DNA of 64,000 nt from Argyresthia goedartella. Taxonomy: Eukaryota > Arthropoda > Insecta > Lepidoptera > Argyresthiidae. This document shows, piece by piece, positions 1 to 10,054 of the stretch. The notes below the pieces were generated by a model, which worked only from the letters and a program-made list of their open reading frames with translations, was not told the DNA's origin and made no database searches. The DNA lies in NCBI GenBank assembly GCA_949825045.1, contig OX463835.1, positions 21,469,201 through 21,533,200 of the forward strand, written 5' to 3'. A program made the translations under genes and the position numbers. Numbering within the stretch: position 1 is the stretch's first letter; each line of letters opens with the position of its first letter.

Positions 1-490
1 GTTACAAGGGCTCAACGGGCAATTTAAAAGCCCATCTCAAAAAGAAGCACGCAGATATTTATCGCCGTGTGGTGACTGTACAGTCTATTCAGCGGCAGGA
101 TGCTGAAACCCCACAAATAAATATGGAGGGGCTATTTAGTCCTTCACCGGCACCGGCACCATCATCCATCATCCACGTCGGAACCGGCACCATCTACATC
201 CGCGTCGGTACCGGCGGCGCCGTCAATATCCGCGTCATTATCTGCTGGGCCAACGGCACTGGGTCGACCACTGACAACATCGATTAGATTCCAGCAGACT
301 ATCGACAGATATAGCACACAAAAAAAATATCAAAGGAAACAAAACAAAAAATTGACAATGACCTGCTGCGCCTCTTCACTCACAGCTTTCAGCCATTCTC
401 GCTGCTTGAGGAAGAGCCCTTCAAAAAATTTGCGAGCTGGATTCCGGGCTACAAGTTACCCAGCAGAAAGACTGTGTCAAGTGTTATGAT
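1..490 (+). pseudogene. hAT-family transposase, N-terminal fragment (BED zinc finger)
   Basis: The first bases read as the end of a BED-type zinc finger (motif GSTGNLKAHLKKKH), which binds DNA in hAT transposases. A low-complexity Pro/Ala/Ser linker follows (about 140-240). After frame changes comes a stretch resembling the next conserved hAT block (FQQTIDRYSTQKK, then LLRLFTHSFQPFSLLEEEPF and KFASWIPGYKLPSRKTV). Similarity stops near 490, before any catalytic residue, and the 5' part lies outside the window. It is a frameshifted, 3'-truncated relic. It differs from the hAT at 2344-5348, whose finger is spaced differently. The family call rests on the motif match; the lineage within hAT is not resolved. 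Confidence 0.7.
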
Positions 491-624
491 GTTATGAGTG
501 TAAATATAAAATTATTGTACATAATATGACAATGTGAATTGTGTAAATACGGAAAACTGTACATAAAAATGAAATTAACTTTTAAATACGCCTGCACTTT
601 GACGTCTGAATCATGTGTAAAATA

Positions 625-1354
625 CACTCGGCGCCACGAATAAAGAGCTCTCGGAGAAACTGGCGGGGATTACTGCGCATGTGTACAGTCGCGGCATAAT
701 TCCGAAGTGCGTTTTTAGGGTTAGTGTGAAGGAATGAGTGTTCAGGACTTTCTTCACTTCTATTTTTTCTCTGTTTGATATTTTGTTGATTGGGATATTA
801 GCCGATGTAAATAATGGACTTTGTGTCAAATAAACTATAGGTACTCTCTATTGACAACATTTGTTAACGTCAAGGTTGAAACCTATATATAAATAACCCC
901 CTAGCATAGAATGCCCCTAGTCACTAGGGCCTAGTGAATATAGATACTTGTAGTAATAGTCCTGCACACTCTTTTCTTCCCGCTGACTAATAATTTGTAA
1001 CAATTAAACCACAATTAAGTTTTTCATCAGACTTCTTCATCAGTATTTCATCAGACTCTTTTTTGATATAACAGTTCACATCGTAAACCATTTTTCTAGC
1101 TTGCCTAGTCAGTACTTTATTTTTCGGCATTTTCGACCGGGGCGAAAGATAACGTTGGGTAATATTGTATGCGACTGTACTCAAGAAGCTTCGAGACGTG
1201 CTTTCGGTGCGGGCATCGGGAAGCGACTGATCAACGAATCAGGTGCCGGCGCTGACTACCGCCCCCGTCGCTCCTCACTTCCCCGCGCCAAACACTTGTG
1301 AAAAGTGACTACTGCGCATTCAAGGACAAAGCTCTTTAGTCGTGGCGCCGAGTA
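625..1354 (-). mobile_element. 730-bp TA-flanked inverted-repeat element, IS630/Tc1-like relic
   Basis: The ends form a near-perfect terminal inverted repeat of about 25 bp: the left starts CACTCGGCGCCACGA and the right, read inward, TACTCGGCGCCACGA; both continue to TAAAGAGCT with one mismatch. TA dinucleotides flank both ends (623-624 and 1355-1356), as expected for the IS630-Tc1 group. Both subterminal regions also contain the motif ACTGCGCAT. Inside, on the minus strand, lies only the N-terminal piece of a DDE_3-type transposase (987-1130), so this is an internally deleted, non-autonomous copy. Confidence 0.7.
987..1130 (-). pseudogene. IS630/DDE_3-type transposase, N-terminal fragment
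   Basis: Reads MPKNKVLTRQARKMVYDVNC from an ATG at 1128-1130. This resembles the start of the transposase at 16051 (MPKALNSAARNTILNVLSFM): Met-Pro-Lys, a basic stretch, then a helix before a helix-turn-helix. The similarity fades after about 30 residues, and the rest of the transposase is absent from the element. It lies inside the TA-flanked element at 625-1354, which fits an internal deletion derivative. The family assignment is by analogy with the longer copy in this window. Confidence 0.5.
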
Positions 1355-1394
1355 TACATACGAAATTTAAACTAATTCCTTTTTAAAAGCTTTT

Positions 1395-1662
1395 ACACTC
1401 TAGATTCTCGAGCCGAGAACAATGAATCCGGGACACTTAAAGAAACCTATATATCTCGGAATTCTTAGATTAAACTTAAAATAAATCTTATTAAAAGATA
1501 AAAAATAAATAAGAAAGAGCGACCAATAGATAATACTTGATAGTATTAAGGAGTAATTATTTGTCTAATTAAACGCAATTCGTTTCATTATGCTACTTTT
1601 CTAAGAATTTTGACTTTTAAGGTTTCTTTAAATGATTCGGATTCATTGGTCTCGCTCGAGTG
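1395..1662. repeat. Foldback MITE with ~60-bp inverted arms
   Basis: The arms 1395-1468 and 1601-1662 are inverted copies with small gaps. Shared blocks include CAATGAATCC, TTTAAAGAAACC (left arm CTTAAAGAAACC) and the inner AATTCTTAG. The ~130-bp AT-rich centre has no coding potential. No convincing target duplication was found. Confidence 0.65.
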
Positions 1663-2335
1663 TATTTAATTGCAGCCAGTCCTAAGCCTGGATAAAGTAT
1701 GAAGGAAAATAATTTCATTTAAATGAATTATGACATACAAACCGTAGAAATCCTCTAAAATAAAAATCCATTTAAAATTTCATAAAATTATTGTGGTTTG
1801 AAACTCCAAATTCTACTGGTTCCGTAATATGTTAGGTAGATTAAACCGAAGCCTCATCAAAATACATATCTAGGTATATCGCGTAACTAATGCATCATAG
1901 GATTCGTAGGTATTCATACCGCGCGCGCGCGCGCCGCATCTCCGATACATAGATATTACAATATATAGTTTTAAAATCCGGTATTGGTATGCAATATCTG
2001 ATTTCGGTTCAGTATCGCACAAACGCATACCGACCCATCTCTACTGCTTCTGTGTCACATCATCGAGCATGTGTGTAGTGCGAGTCGCACACAGACAAGC
2101 CGTGCACAGTTGATGCACAGTTGAGTCCACTTCTACAAATTCCTCCTTGACATCTTCTGTTGTCTGATAGTCCTCCATCTCACAATACACGTGTTATTAA
2201 AGGTAGGTACTTGTACTTGTGAATCTTGAAGGCAGAAAACTTGGCACGATTTATTATCACATTAGGTTCCTTCTACGGACACCACAAGCAAAGTTCTTGT
2301 ATCACTTGCCTCAGATATTATACTAGCTCCAGACA
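1663..2335. other. Non-coding stretch, no gene seen
   Basis: No coding frame of note. It contains a short (GC)n run at about 1920-1934 and mixed unique sequence up to the hAT insertion site. I see no RNA gene or terminal repeat here. Confidence 0.6.
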
Positions 2336-2463
2336 ATCCACACCAGTGTGACCAGATTAAATTTTACGAAAATACCGAGGCACCTCAAAAAAATACTGAA
2401 ATATACCGATTTACATAGGACAGATATACCAATAAAAATACTGATTTTCTTAACAGGTTTTAT

Positions 2464-4572
2464 TTATTCATTTTCACAATAAATGTTAGAGTTATATTTT
2501 AACATCTTTTTCGAAGGATTAAATTTTACACAACCTCCTTCATCCTTAACACCTTGCTTTGTTTTTAAAATTGCTGACACATTTTTGTTTACAAATCTAT
2601 TTCTTTGGTCCGTTTTTATTAAATTTATCTGTGAAAATATGCGCTCGCATGCAGCATTCGATACCGGTATACATAGCAGAGATTTACTAAAACTAGTTAT
2701 ATTTTTGTATTTTAACATGCCATCACTGTTAGAAATTTTCCCAACTTCCACCCAAAATTGTTCACATGAGATGGGTGAGCCAGTGCTCGAAGATTGTAAC
2801 AAATCACTTACTTCGCGATCAAACTTTAGGGTTCTATATTCTTCGTCGATTAACTGCATTTGTTCTGGCTGTACTTCGCATGGGAAAGTTTCTATTACAT
2901 TTCGTAAACTGCGAAATTCTTTATGCACGGCAGTGTGTGGGTCAAGAAATTTTAGTTCTTTAAAAACTGGATTTTCAAAAGGCAAACGTGATTTCAATTG
3001 CGTGCTTAGCTCAATTAAAAATGATTGGCACCTTCTGAAAAACTCAGCAATCTGTTCTTTCATGTTTACATTTCCCCTGTGTTTGATTAATTCTTGGCCC
3101 ACTTGAATACCTAAGTACATATCTTTCAATGGCAAATAATTTACATGTGACTTTGGGTCTAAGGTAAATACATTTTCTGTATGTTTGATGTAATTAGTTT
3201 TCATGAAGCAACCCAAAATCGACAAGTACATACTAGATGCATCATCATACAGTCTATCAATGCACGGATAGTCGCCTTGAAAAATTACGTTAAATTTGTT
3301 TACAATCGGCAAAATGTAGTCCAAAAAGTGAAAGTACAATTTGTTTATATCAGTGGTAAAAGAATTATATAAAAATTCTGATGACATATTGCGATCACTC
3401 AAGTATTGGTCTTGAAAGAACAATTGCAATGCCCTCCACTGCTCAATTATTCTACTAATACAGGCATGAAGTGAAAGCCACCTTATGTCGTAATGACGCA
3501 AGATTCTGTGATTTTCAGTGTCTGTGAAATTTTGGAACTCAGCAAATTCTCTTTGACGCTTGCTGCTTTGAGAAAAATATCCATATACTTCTTTTACTAT
3601 TTGTTCTAAATTTCTAGGCAGTATTTTACAGGCGTGGCTAACACTTAATGCTGCAGAGTGACAAACACATTTTATGAAAAAGCACTTTGGGTTTACTTCT
3701 TTAATTTTTGCAACAATGCCAGAGTGTTGACCAAACATCACATTCGTAGTATCAGCAGCGAATCCTATTACGTCTTTTATTTCTAAACCTAATTCGGATA
3801 ATTTTGATGACAACGAATTAAATAAATGACCTGCGGTCTCACCACTTAAATCAACTAAATCAAGGAATTTGGTTTGTACAGTACATTTAGTTTCAGAGAA
3901 GTATTTAATTACTATCGCCAATACTTTGACTGTCGCAACATCTGTACTCTCATCGATTATAATTGAATATACTGGTTTACCTGAAGGAGATGCAGTACGA
4001 AGTATGTCCTCAATCATATCTTTTTCGAATTCGGGTCCTAAAACATTATAAGTTATAGCAGCTGCTTTGGTTCTCTTGCAGGAAAATTCTTTCGCAATAT
4101 CGGAATCGGTAAAACACTTCACTAGAACTTCACTAAGATGGTCCATAGCTCTAAATGGGATATTGTGTTCCGACAGAAAACTGCATAAACGCAGCTCAGC
4201 TTTCTTGACTTCGTCTTTCAGTGGGGCCTTTTTGAAAAATGTATCAACCTGAAAATTAAATGAAAAAATACTTGGTTATTTTGGAAACAAAACCAGGATG
4301 ATTAACTTTGAATTAAAATATATCAAAACTCCTTGAACTAGGTAAGTAAAGCGAGTTATGCTTACCTTTGACTGTCCTTTATATTTTATCAAGTTCGATT
4401 TATGCTTTTCAGTATTTGCATGCTGTTTTATAGATGCTAATCTACTTTGCAGTTTCGCATTGCATGCTTTACAAAATGCGGTGAACTCATCATCTTTATA
4501 ACGTGAAAGCCACGAAGAAAATTCCGGAATTTGTTCCCACTTAGCTAAATAACTTTGCTGAAAACTAGACAT
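2464..4572 (-). CDS. hAT transposase, two exons, intact (663 aa)
   Basis: Cut-and-paste transposase. Exon 1 is 4366-4572 (69 codons) and carries a C2H2 finger, C34-x2-C37-x13-H51-x5-H57. The donor (AAAG|GTAAGC) is at 4365 and the acceptor (TTTTCAG) at 4249, giving a 117-bp phase-0 intron. Exon 2 is 2464-4248 (594 codons plus stop). Joined, the frame is open throughout. Catalytic candidates are Asp ~168 in SIIIDESTD and Asp ~235 in GFAADTTNVM, followed by the RW motif (DIRWLSLHAC). Near the C-terminus the hAT dimerisation block SNAACERIFSQ holds the likely catalytic Glu (~604). Exon 1 ATG is the first in frame, close to the element's 5' end. The long plus-strand frames here are antisense shadows. 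Confidence 0.88.
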
Positions 4573-5333
4573 GCTGTCCGGATGGATGCAACTAAGTAAA
4601 TAAAAATAACGAAAATCGCAATCTATTTATATGATGACAAAAACATCTCCTATTTTGGGGAAATTCCCGAATTATCGAAAGAAAGTCCTCAAAGATTAAG
4701 TCGAGTGCAGAAGAGACAATCATTTCACTTGAACCGTATTAGACGATTTAATACTAGTAATTAAGTATCTTTTATGTCTAACTACTACCTATTCATGCAA
4801 CTGAAAACTTAAAAACTAGACGTTGTTTTGAAAATTATAGATAAACTAGCGGTCCGTCCCGAATTCGTCCGGGTAGACTGATATTCATGAAACAAACGGA
4901 TTTGAATGTATGAAATCTGGAAATTACACTATATCTAATGTTGCAAACCGCATTAAAATCGGTCCAGCAGTTGTAAAGTTTTAGGCGAACATACATTGTG
5001 CAACTCTGATTTATACTACGTATTGATTGATAATTGTATAGGTAGTATTACAATACTACAACGCCGGCGACGGCCGTCTTTCTTGTCATATCTGTAACTT
5101 ACTCATCTTTGCTCATAGATAACATGTATAAACTAAATCCGGGAAAGCCCCCAGCCAATGTTCGCGTTCCGGGGAATTCCGCAAACATTGTCCCAAGGAC
5201 GATCACTCACTACGGTGTTGCCATAACGTCAACCATAATATACCCAAAAATACTGACTCCCAGCAATATACCTGAAAATATACTGATGTTCGGAAAAATC
5301 GATGAAATATACTGAAAAAGTATTAAAATACTG
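4573..5333. other. 5' non-coding part of the hAT element
   Basis: About 760 bp between the transposase ATG and the right terminal repeat. It should hold the transposase promoter (inference). About 4850-5000 resembles the end of a common insect interspersed repeat (ACTAGCGGTCCGTCCCG; AAAATCGGTCCAGCAGTT), so a smaller element may be inserted here. No gene seen. Confidence 0.5.
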
Positions 5334-5356
5334 AATCTGGTCACACTGATCCACAC

Positions 5357-6430
5357 GCAACGCGATATTTGTAATTTGTTTGTAGGAAGTTTTTTTTTCT
5401 TTTTGTATTTTATGGCCTGGTTTCAAAGACCTTTGGGCCAAAGGAGATGTATTTTTTCGGTACTGATTTTTTAACCATAATCATATGCGGTTTTTCTGGT
5501 AGGGAAACGAATATAAATAATGCCTACGATAGTTTTTTTTTATTAAAACCGCCATTTTTTATTAATTTTGAAAAAATGATTTGTATGGGTGGATTTATAA
5601 CCTGCACCCTTTGCTTCACTTAGCAGCAAAAAAAAAGTCGTTCAATCGGTTGTCATTTTTGACACTTTGTTTATTTGTTTACATTGCAGATTCCGTAATT
5701 CGGCATGCATGATACTTTGACACTGGCAGAATCATTAAAACGATTAAAGCCATTAATTAGGAGAAAAAAAAATGGGTTTCTGATCTCTGACCCGACAGTT
5801 TCTGTGGAATTCGGGGTAGAAATAATGTGAATAGAACATAGGTTTTCAATGCAATGCAGGAATGCAAAGTAAATAGCATGAATCCTCCGCTTCACACCCA
5901 GGCTCAGCTGTTAAATAATGTTCAGTTACGCCTAATACTTACGGAATATGGACCAGCTAATGCAAGCGTAAAACCGCGACCTGCTGTCTCTACTTCGAAT
6001 TGCTCTATTGTATTGTAATACTGATAAAGTTCATTCTTCCGCGTAACACGAAGACGAAGTTGAGTAGCCGATCAACTTGACTCACCAAACGATAGGGTCC
6101 CTGGTCGCAAGCGCAGTTATCTAAGTAGGTAGGTAGGTAGGTAGGTACAGACACCGGCAAACTTCTTGAACATGGATTGTCATAGTGGAGGAACTCTCTC
6201 GCGCTCTCAATCACGAGCATAGACGCATTTATCTCGCTGGCGCAGTCAAGGTCATTGCTCATGAAGTTTGCTGGCAACTGTACCTGCTGGCACGCGGAAA
6301 ACCATAGTGAAACAAAGAAGTTTGAAATGTTTGTAGTCCCTGTATGAGCCATAGGCCTTCGAAGCGGGCAACGTTTTACTACAATATGTGGCAGCAACAT
6401 GACGAATGTATATCCACAAAAGATGTATGC
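5357..6430. other. Non-coding stretch with a short microsatellite
   Basis: No supported gene. A TAGG tetranucleotide run occupies about 6125-6147. A 131-codon frame on the minus strand (6005-6400) runs through that run and matches nothing I recognise. Confidence 0.5.
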
Positions 6431-6526
6431 AGCATAGCCCTGATGAGCCCTGCCACCACTGTTAGATTTTCCTTTGTGTTAATAGAAATAAATAAAAGAT
6501 AATAGATACTTGTTGATCATATTTTA

Positions 6527-9521
6527 TTAAGCTTCATCATCATCATCATCTTCTCTAACAATCACATTGTCAAGAAACTGTGCAGGTGGCAATCTATTGT
6601 TCTGATACCGAGCCCACCCAAGATACCATATGATTGTTATCACATGAGCACAGCATCCTACAGTTCTTTTCCCTGTTATGCAGCTACAGTAATATCCACA
6701 AATTCCATCCCGCCAATCACTAGACTCATTTTTCAACAAGACATAAGTGTAATATATTTTATTGCTTTGGTGCCTTGATCTGATCCTGCCTCCAAGTAAT
6801 ACTGTCTCATGTGATGACATTATTCCAGGGACATTCAACATTTCAAAGCTTTCACTTATTTCAATAGCAAAGGTACCATTTGCACGAATGTGTTCTTCAT
6901 AGTATGACCTGGCTTGCTTGATTTGGTAACTTAACAAGATTAAGTCTGATAAAGACATTACAGGGAACTCATTTATATGTGGTAATTGGGCATCATTTAT
7001 TTTAAGGAAATTGGCTCGGTGTCTATTTAGTTGATGCTCAAGCACATAGTCGCCTAAATAATTTGGCAAATTCAACCTCTGTGTCGCTCTATCTAAGATG
7101 GCTTGAGCATCAGAACGGTCAGTTATAAGCGGATGGAAATTGTTTAATATTGCTGCACAAATTCTAAAATCACTCATTAAGTTTTGGCATGCAAGATTAA
7201 AATATTTATTCCGAAACATTTTAAAATCACGCTTGAACCGGCCATTTACGACTTCAACTACCCATCTACACAAGGTTACAAATCGAGTTTTTTTTGCTTT
7301 GATGGTTGACAATTGTGTTTCACCTACATCTAAAGTCTCTGGCTTATGCACCGAGAAACCCAATGAGGTTAGTAAACCAATAGCATCTCGAAATCCTCTA
7401 TCCAGCAAAAAGATATCATTTTCTTGAAAATAGCTTCTAAGAGCACCACTTACAGCAAAAAGCTGTTTCATGATATCTGCATCTGTAGTTATAGCAGCAT
7501 AAGGCCCAAAGACATCTAAAATAAATCCATCTGTTGTTACTACCATAAAAGGCTTCAATAAATTACTATATTTATGTAAGCTGTATGACTCTTTTTGAAA
7601 GAGGTAGTTTGATGATTTTTGTAAATATATATATGTGCCATCAAAGATTACTATTGGATTTCTTTCAATATGCTAAACAATGAAGCAATGCGTCGAAAGG
7701 GTTCCCCAGTCCTTGTTCTTATGAGGTACATGCCCAGAGCAGTTTTAGGTTTTCGGCACATATTTCTCAATTGCGGTATGCAGGCTAGGATTGACAGAAA
7801 TTGCAATATGGATAAACCTGTCCAGTATCGAGTGGTGCTATTATTCATGTTTTCAACATTTTCAAAGTCCACTGAGTTATTTACATTTCTTCTTAATATA
7901 TCAAGCATTTCAGTCACATGATCTTGATTAAAATCAGTTACGAATTCATATTCTGCAAGAATATCCCAATTGTATAATCCTAAACGTTCTTCACACACTC
8001 GAGCATTTTGGGTAATGTATAGTTTTAGATGTGTAAGAATATGTTTTTTCAAATACATTGGTACACGTTTTCTCTCTTGATTTGTACAATCCGTAACGAA
8101 ACAATGAGTAGGAGTATCAGTCATCCTACTATAATCATTTAATGTAAATGTTAGCACAGGCTCTTGGAGAATGTTTCTATAGTTTGTACTAGCCGAACTG
8201 GGAGGCTCCCTGATGCTGCTAGATGCACTGAGGAATAGATTGGGTTGTTCCAGAATATCCTCATTTGAACTTGAAGGCTCTACAACTGCAACTAGTGGTG
8301 GTTGCCGGTGAGCTCTGAGCCAACAAGCATTACATGCTAGGACATTTGCAGGCATCTGTAATTGTAAAACCATTTTTTATTTAGAATAGATTCAAAAAGG
8401 AGAGGTTTTCAGGAAGTTCTTATTTAGGTATAACAAACATCAAAATTTGGAAAGTGGAGTGTTGAAAAGTGGGCAAAGATGTGCTACTGCCACCCCGTAT
8501 GAGAAAATGAGTGAAGCTATGTTATGATCATATCATGATTTTTCACCAGATTATTCACTGATCAAACTGAAATAACATCAAGTTACATAAAAATCTACAT
8601 AGTTCATAAGATATTAAGAAAAATTCAGTGCGGGGATCGTGTTGTGGAAGTAAGAAATCATCTAATGATGAATGATGAGTAATCATCTAATGATGATGTT
8701 AGTTGAATTTTGATAATTAATGTGTTTTAATGATGTGTAAGCAATAGACAAAAATAATCAATATCAATAAATTGGCTAGCTATTGGCATAGAAAACAAAT
8801 ATGTAATATAATTACTTGAAGAGGATAAATGATGTTGGAGAAATATATCCATTCAGCATCACCATGATTGACCTGACGAGAGCGCCTGCCAGTTCTTCTA
8901 GCTATGGATATACCGCAGCCAACACATACTGATTCATGACCCACTTGGCGTTCACCCACATTGCCTTCACTTCTGTTATTTGATTCAAGAATCAATAAGC
9001 TCACACATTCTTGGCATAGGTAGTCTTCACTATTCACCTAGAAATAATAATTACTATAAACATAAAACAAAACATTGCCATAGTAAGAATTTTGCCTATT
9101 CTTACTCTTAACCAAGTTATGAAGGAATAGTGCAAACTGACTGAAGCAAATGTAGGTATTGACATGATATCAATGTCATGAAGATTTTAACCTGTTCTTT
9201 TTCTATGCCCAGTCCTTTTATTCTGTAACTCAAATCAACCAAAAACTGTGGATATGTGACAGTTTTACCATACACTAAATATTACCTACTAGCGTTAGAA
9301 TTTATGTGGATTTTTATGACAGATTACGTAGTCAACACTGTCACACACGACCAGTTAATGAGGCACAATAGTAATATACAAGTCAACAGTTTTTGGCTAC
9401 ATACCTGTCTGGCAATCCATTCTTCTAATACAGAGATAATCTCAAGATCCATTTCAGTAGCATTGTACTGAAATTGCTGATTTGCTGGGATAGCAATTCT
9501 ACAATTGCTACACTGAGACAT
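6527..9521 (-). pseudogene. DDE_4-type transposase with Cys-rich N-terminus and C-terminal SWIM motif
   Basis: Exons: 9405-9521 (39 codons, MSQCSNCRIAIPANQQ), 8816-9037 (74 codons), and 8355 leftward; both introns are phase 0 with good GT/AG sites. The N-terminus has four Cys pairs (CSNC, CQEC, CVGC, CNAC) where related elements carry a THAP domain. The catalytic part has D in VIFDGTYIYL, D in FLLDRGFRDA and E in VVEVVNGRFK, the IS5/DDE_4 pattern. The last ~80 residues hold CSC-x7-C-x-H (YYCSCITGKRTVGCCAH), a SWIM-like zinc motif, then an acidic tail. A single frame change near 7665-7675 separates exon 3 from the catalytic frame; otherwise it is open. It could be a sequencing error or a real break. 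ISL2EU membership is inferred from the terminal repeat. Confidence 0.72.
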
Positions 9522-9536
9522 GGTGAGTCTACGGAA

Positions 9537-9717
9537 ATCGAAGTCCAATTCACAGGCAGGGGATACTCGTAATGACAAACACATGTCCAGGGTGCAAGCA
9601 AAGGTCAATCGAGGCAAGATGCAACAAAAGTCCGAAATAATAGCCAGGGTCGTCGTAATATTCAAAAAAACAGAGAGCAAAGCACATTCGCGAAACGGTT
9701 ATCGGACGGACGGAATG
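9537..9717. repeat. ISL2EU terminal inverted repeat, interrupted by a LINE
   Basis: Recognised by alignment to the terminal repeats at 30601-30835 and 35472-35701. The first exon of the transposase begins just inside it (ATG at 9519-9521). The 12 bases at its outer edge, ACGGACGGAATG, recur at 14918-14929 as the target duplication of LINE copy 1. Confidence 0.7.
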
Positions 9718-9810
9718 TTTTTTTTTTTCCGTCTTTATCCCTAAGGAAAGGCAATAGCAATCAAAGCCGTACAGCCATGTCTTCAGTGTTTACATCTTCT
9801 TATTCCGTTT

Positions 9811-9990
9811 CCGAGGTTTCGAAAGGCCGAAGCCAGGTCTTCCGTAGTTTTGTTTTTTAAGGCCGAAGCCAGGTCTTCCGTTTTTCATGTTTTTAAGGCC
9901 GAAGCCAAGTCTTGCGTGTTTTTGTTTCAGCCGAAGCCAAGTCTTTTTGTTTGTTTTATAAGGCCGAAGCCACGTCACATTTGAGGAGTC
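9811..9990 (-). repeat. 3'-tail minisatellite of LINE copy 1 (5 units)
   Basis: Five imperfect units of about 36 bp, each with the core GCCGAAGCCAAGTCTTCCGT (plus strand). They sit between the ORF2 stop and the poly(A). The same array has ten units in the other two copies. Because the unit is close to 36 bp, one frame can stay open through it (GRPGFGLKKQNY repeats). Confidence 0.85.
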
Positions 9991-10054
9991 ATGTCCGTGT
10001 AATATATCTCTTAGTCCGTGTATTGTTCCAAGTCCGATACATATTTTTACCACT

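Larger units (their letters stand above)
2344..5348 (-). mobile_element. Complete hAT DNA transposon
   Basis: The ends are the inverted repeat CAGTGTGACCAGATT (2344-2358 and, inverted, 5334-5348). Flanking both ends is a perfect 8-bp target duplication, ATCCACAC (2336-2343 and 5349-5356), the size typical of hAT. The subterminal regions carry repeated short motifs such as AATATACTGA and AAATACTGA that may be transposase binding sites (inference). One two-exon transposase gene with no break fills most of the interior. Exact duplication, intact ends and an open gene suggest recent insertion. Confidence 0.92.
6440..9717 (-). mobile_element. ISL2EU-like DNA transposon, left part missing
   Basis: The region 9537-9717 matches, with scattered differences, the long terminal inverted repeats of the element at 30.6-35.7 kb (shared blocks include AATCGAAGTCCAAT, ACAGGCAGGG, TAGCCAGGGTCGTCGTAAT). 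The transposase gene (6527-9521) reads inward from this repeat, as in the other copy. No matching repeat lies to the left, and no second gene, so the partner half is lost or was never present. The terminal repeat was split by LINE copy 1; its outer end probably continues at 14930. Confidence 0.7.

Noticed and set aside
611..829. 72-codon minus-strand frame
   Set aside because: Spans the terminal repeat of the TA-flanked element; no similarity to a transposase.
2483..3106. 207-codon plus-strand frame
   Set aside because: Antisense shadow of the intact hAT transposase; no domain of its own.
6005..6400. 131-codon minus-strand frame
   Set aside because: Runs through a TAGG microsatellite and matches no family I know. 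No splice partner or promoter context; left as non-coding.
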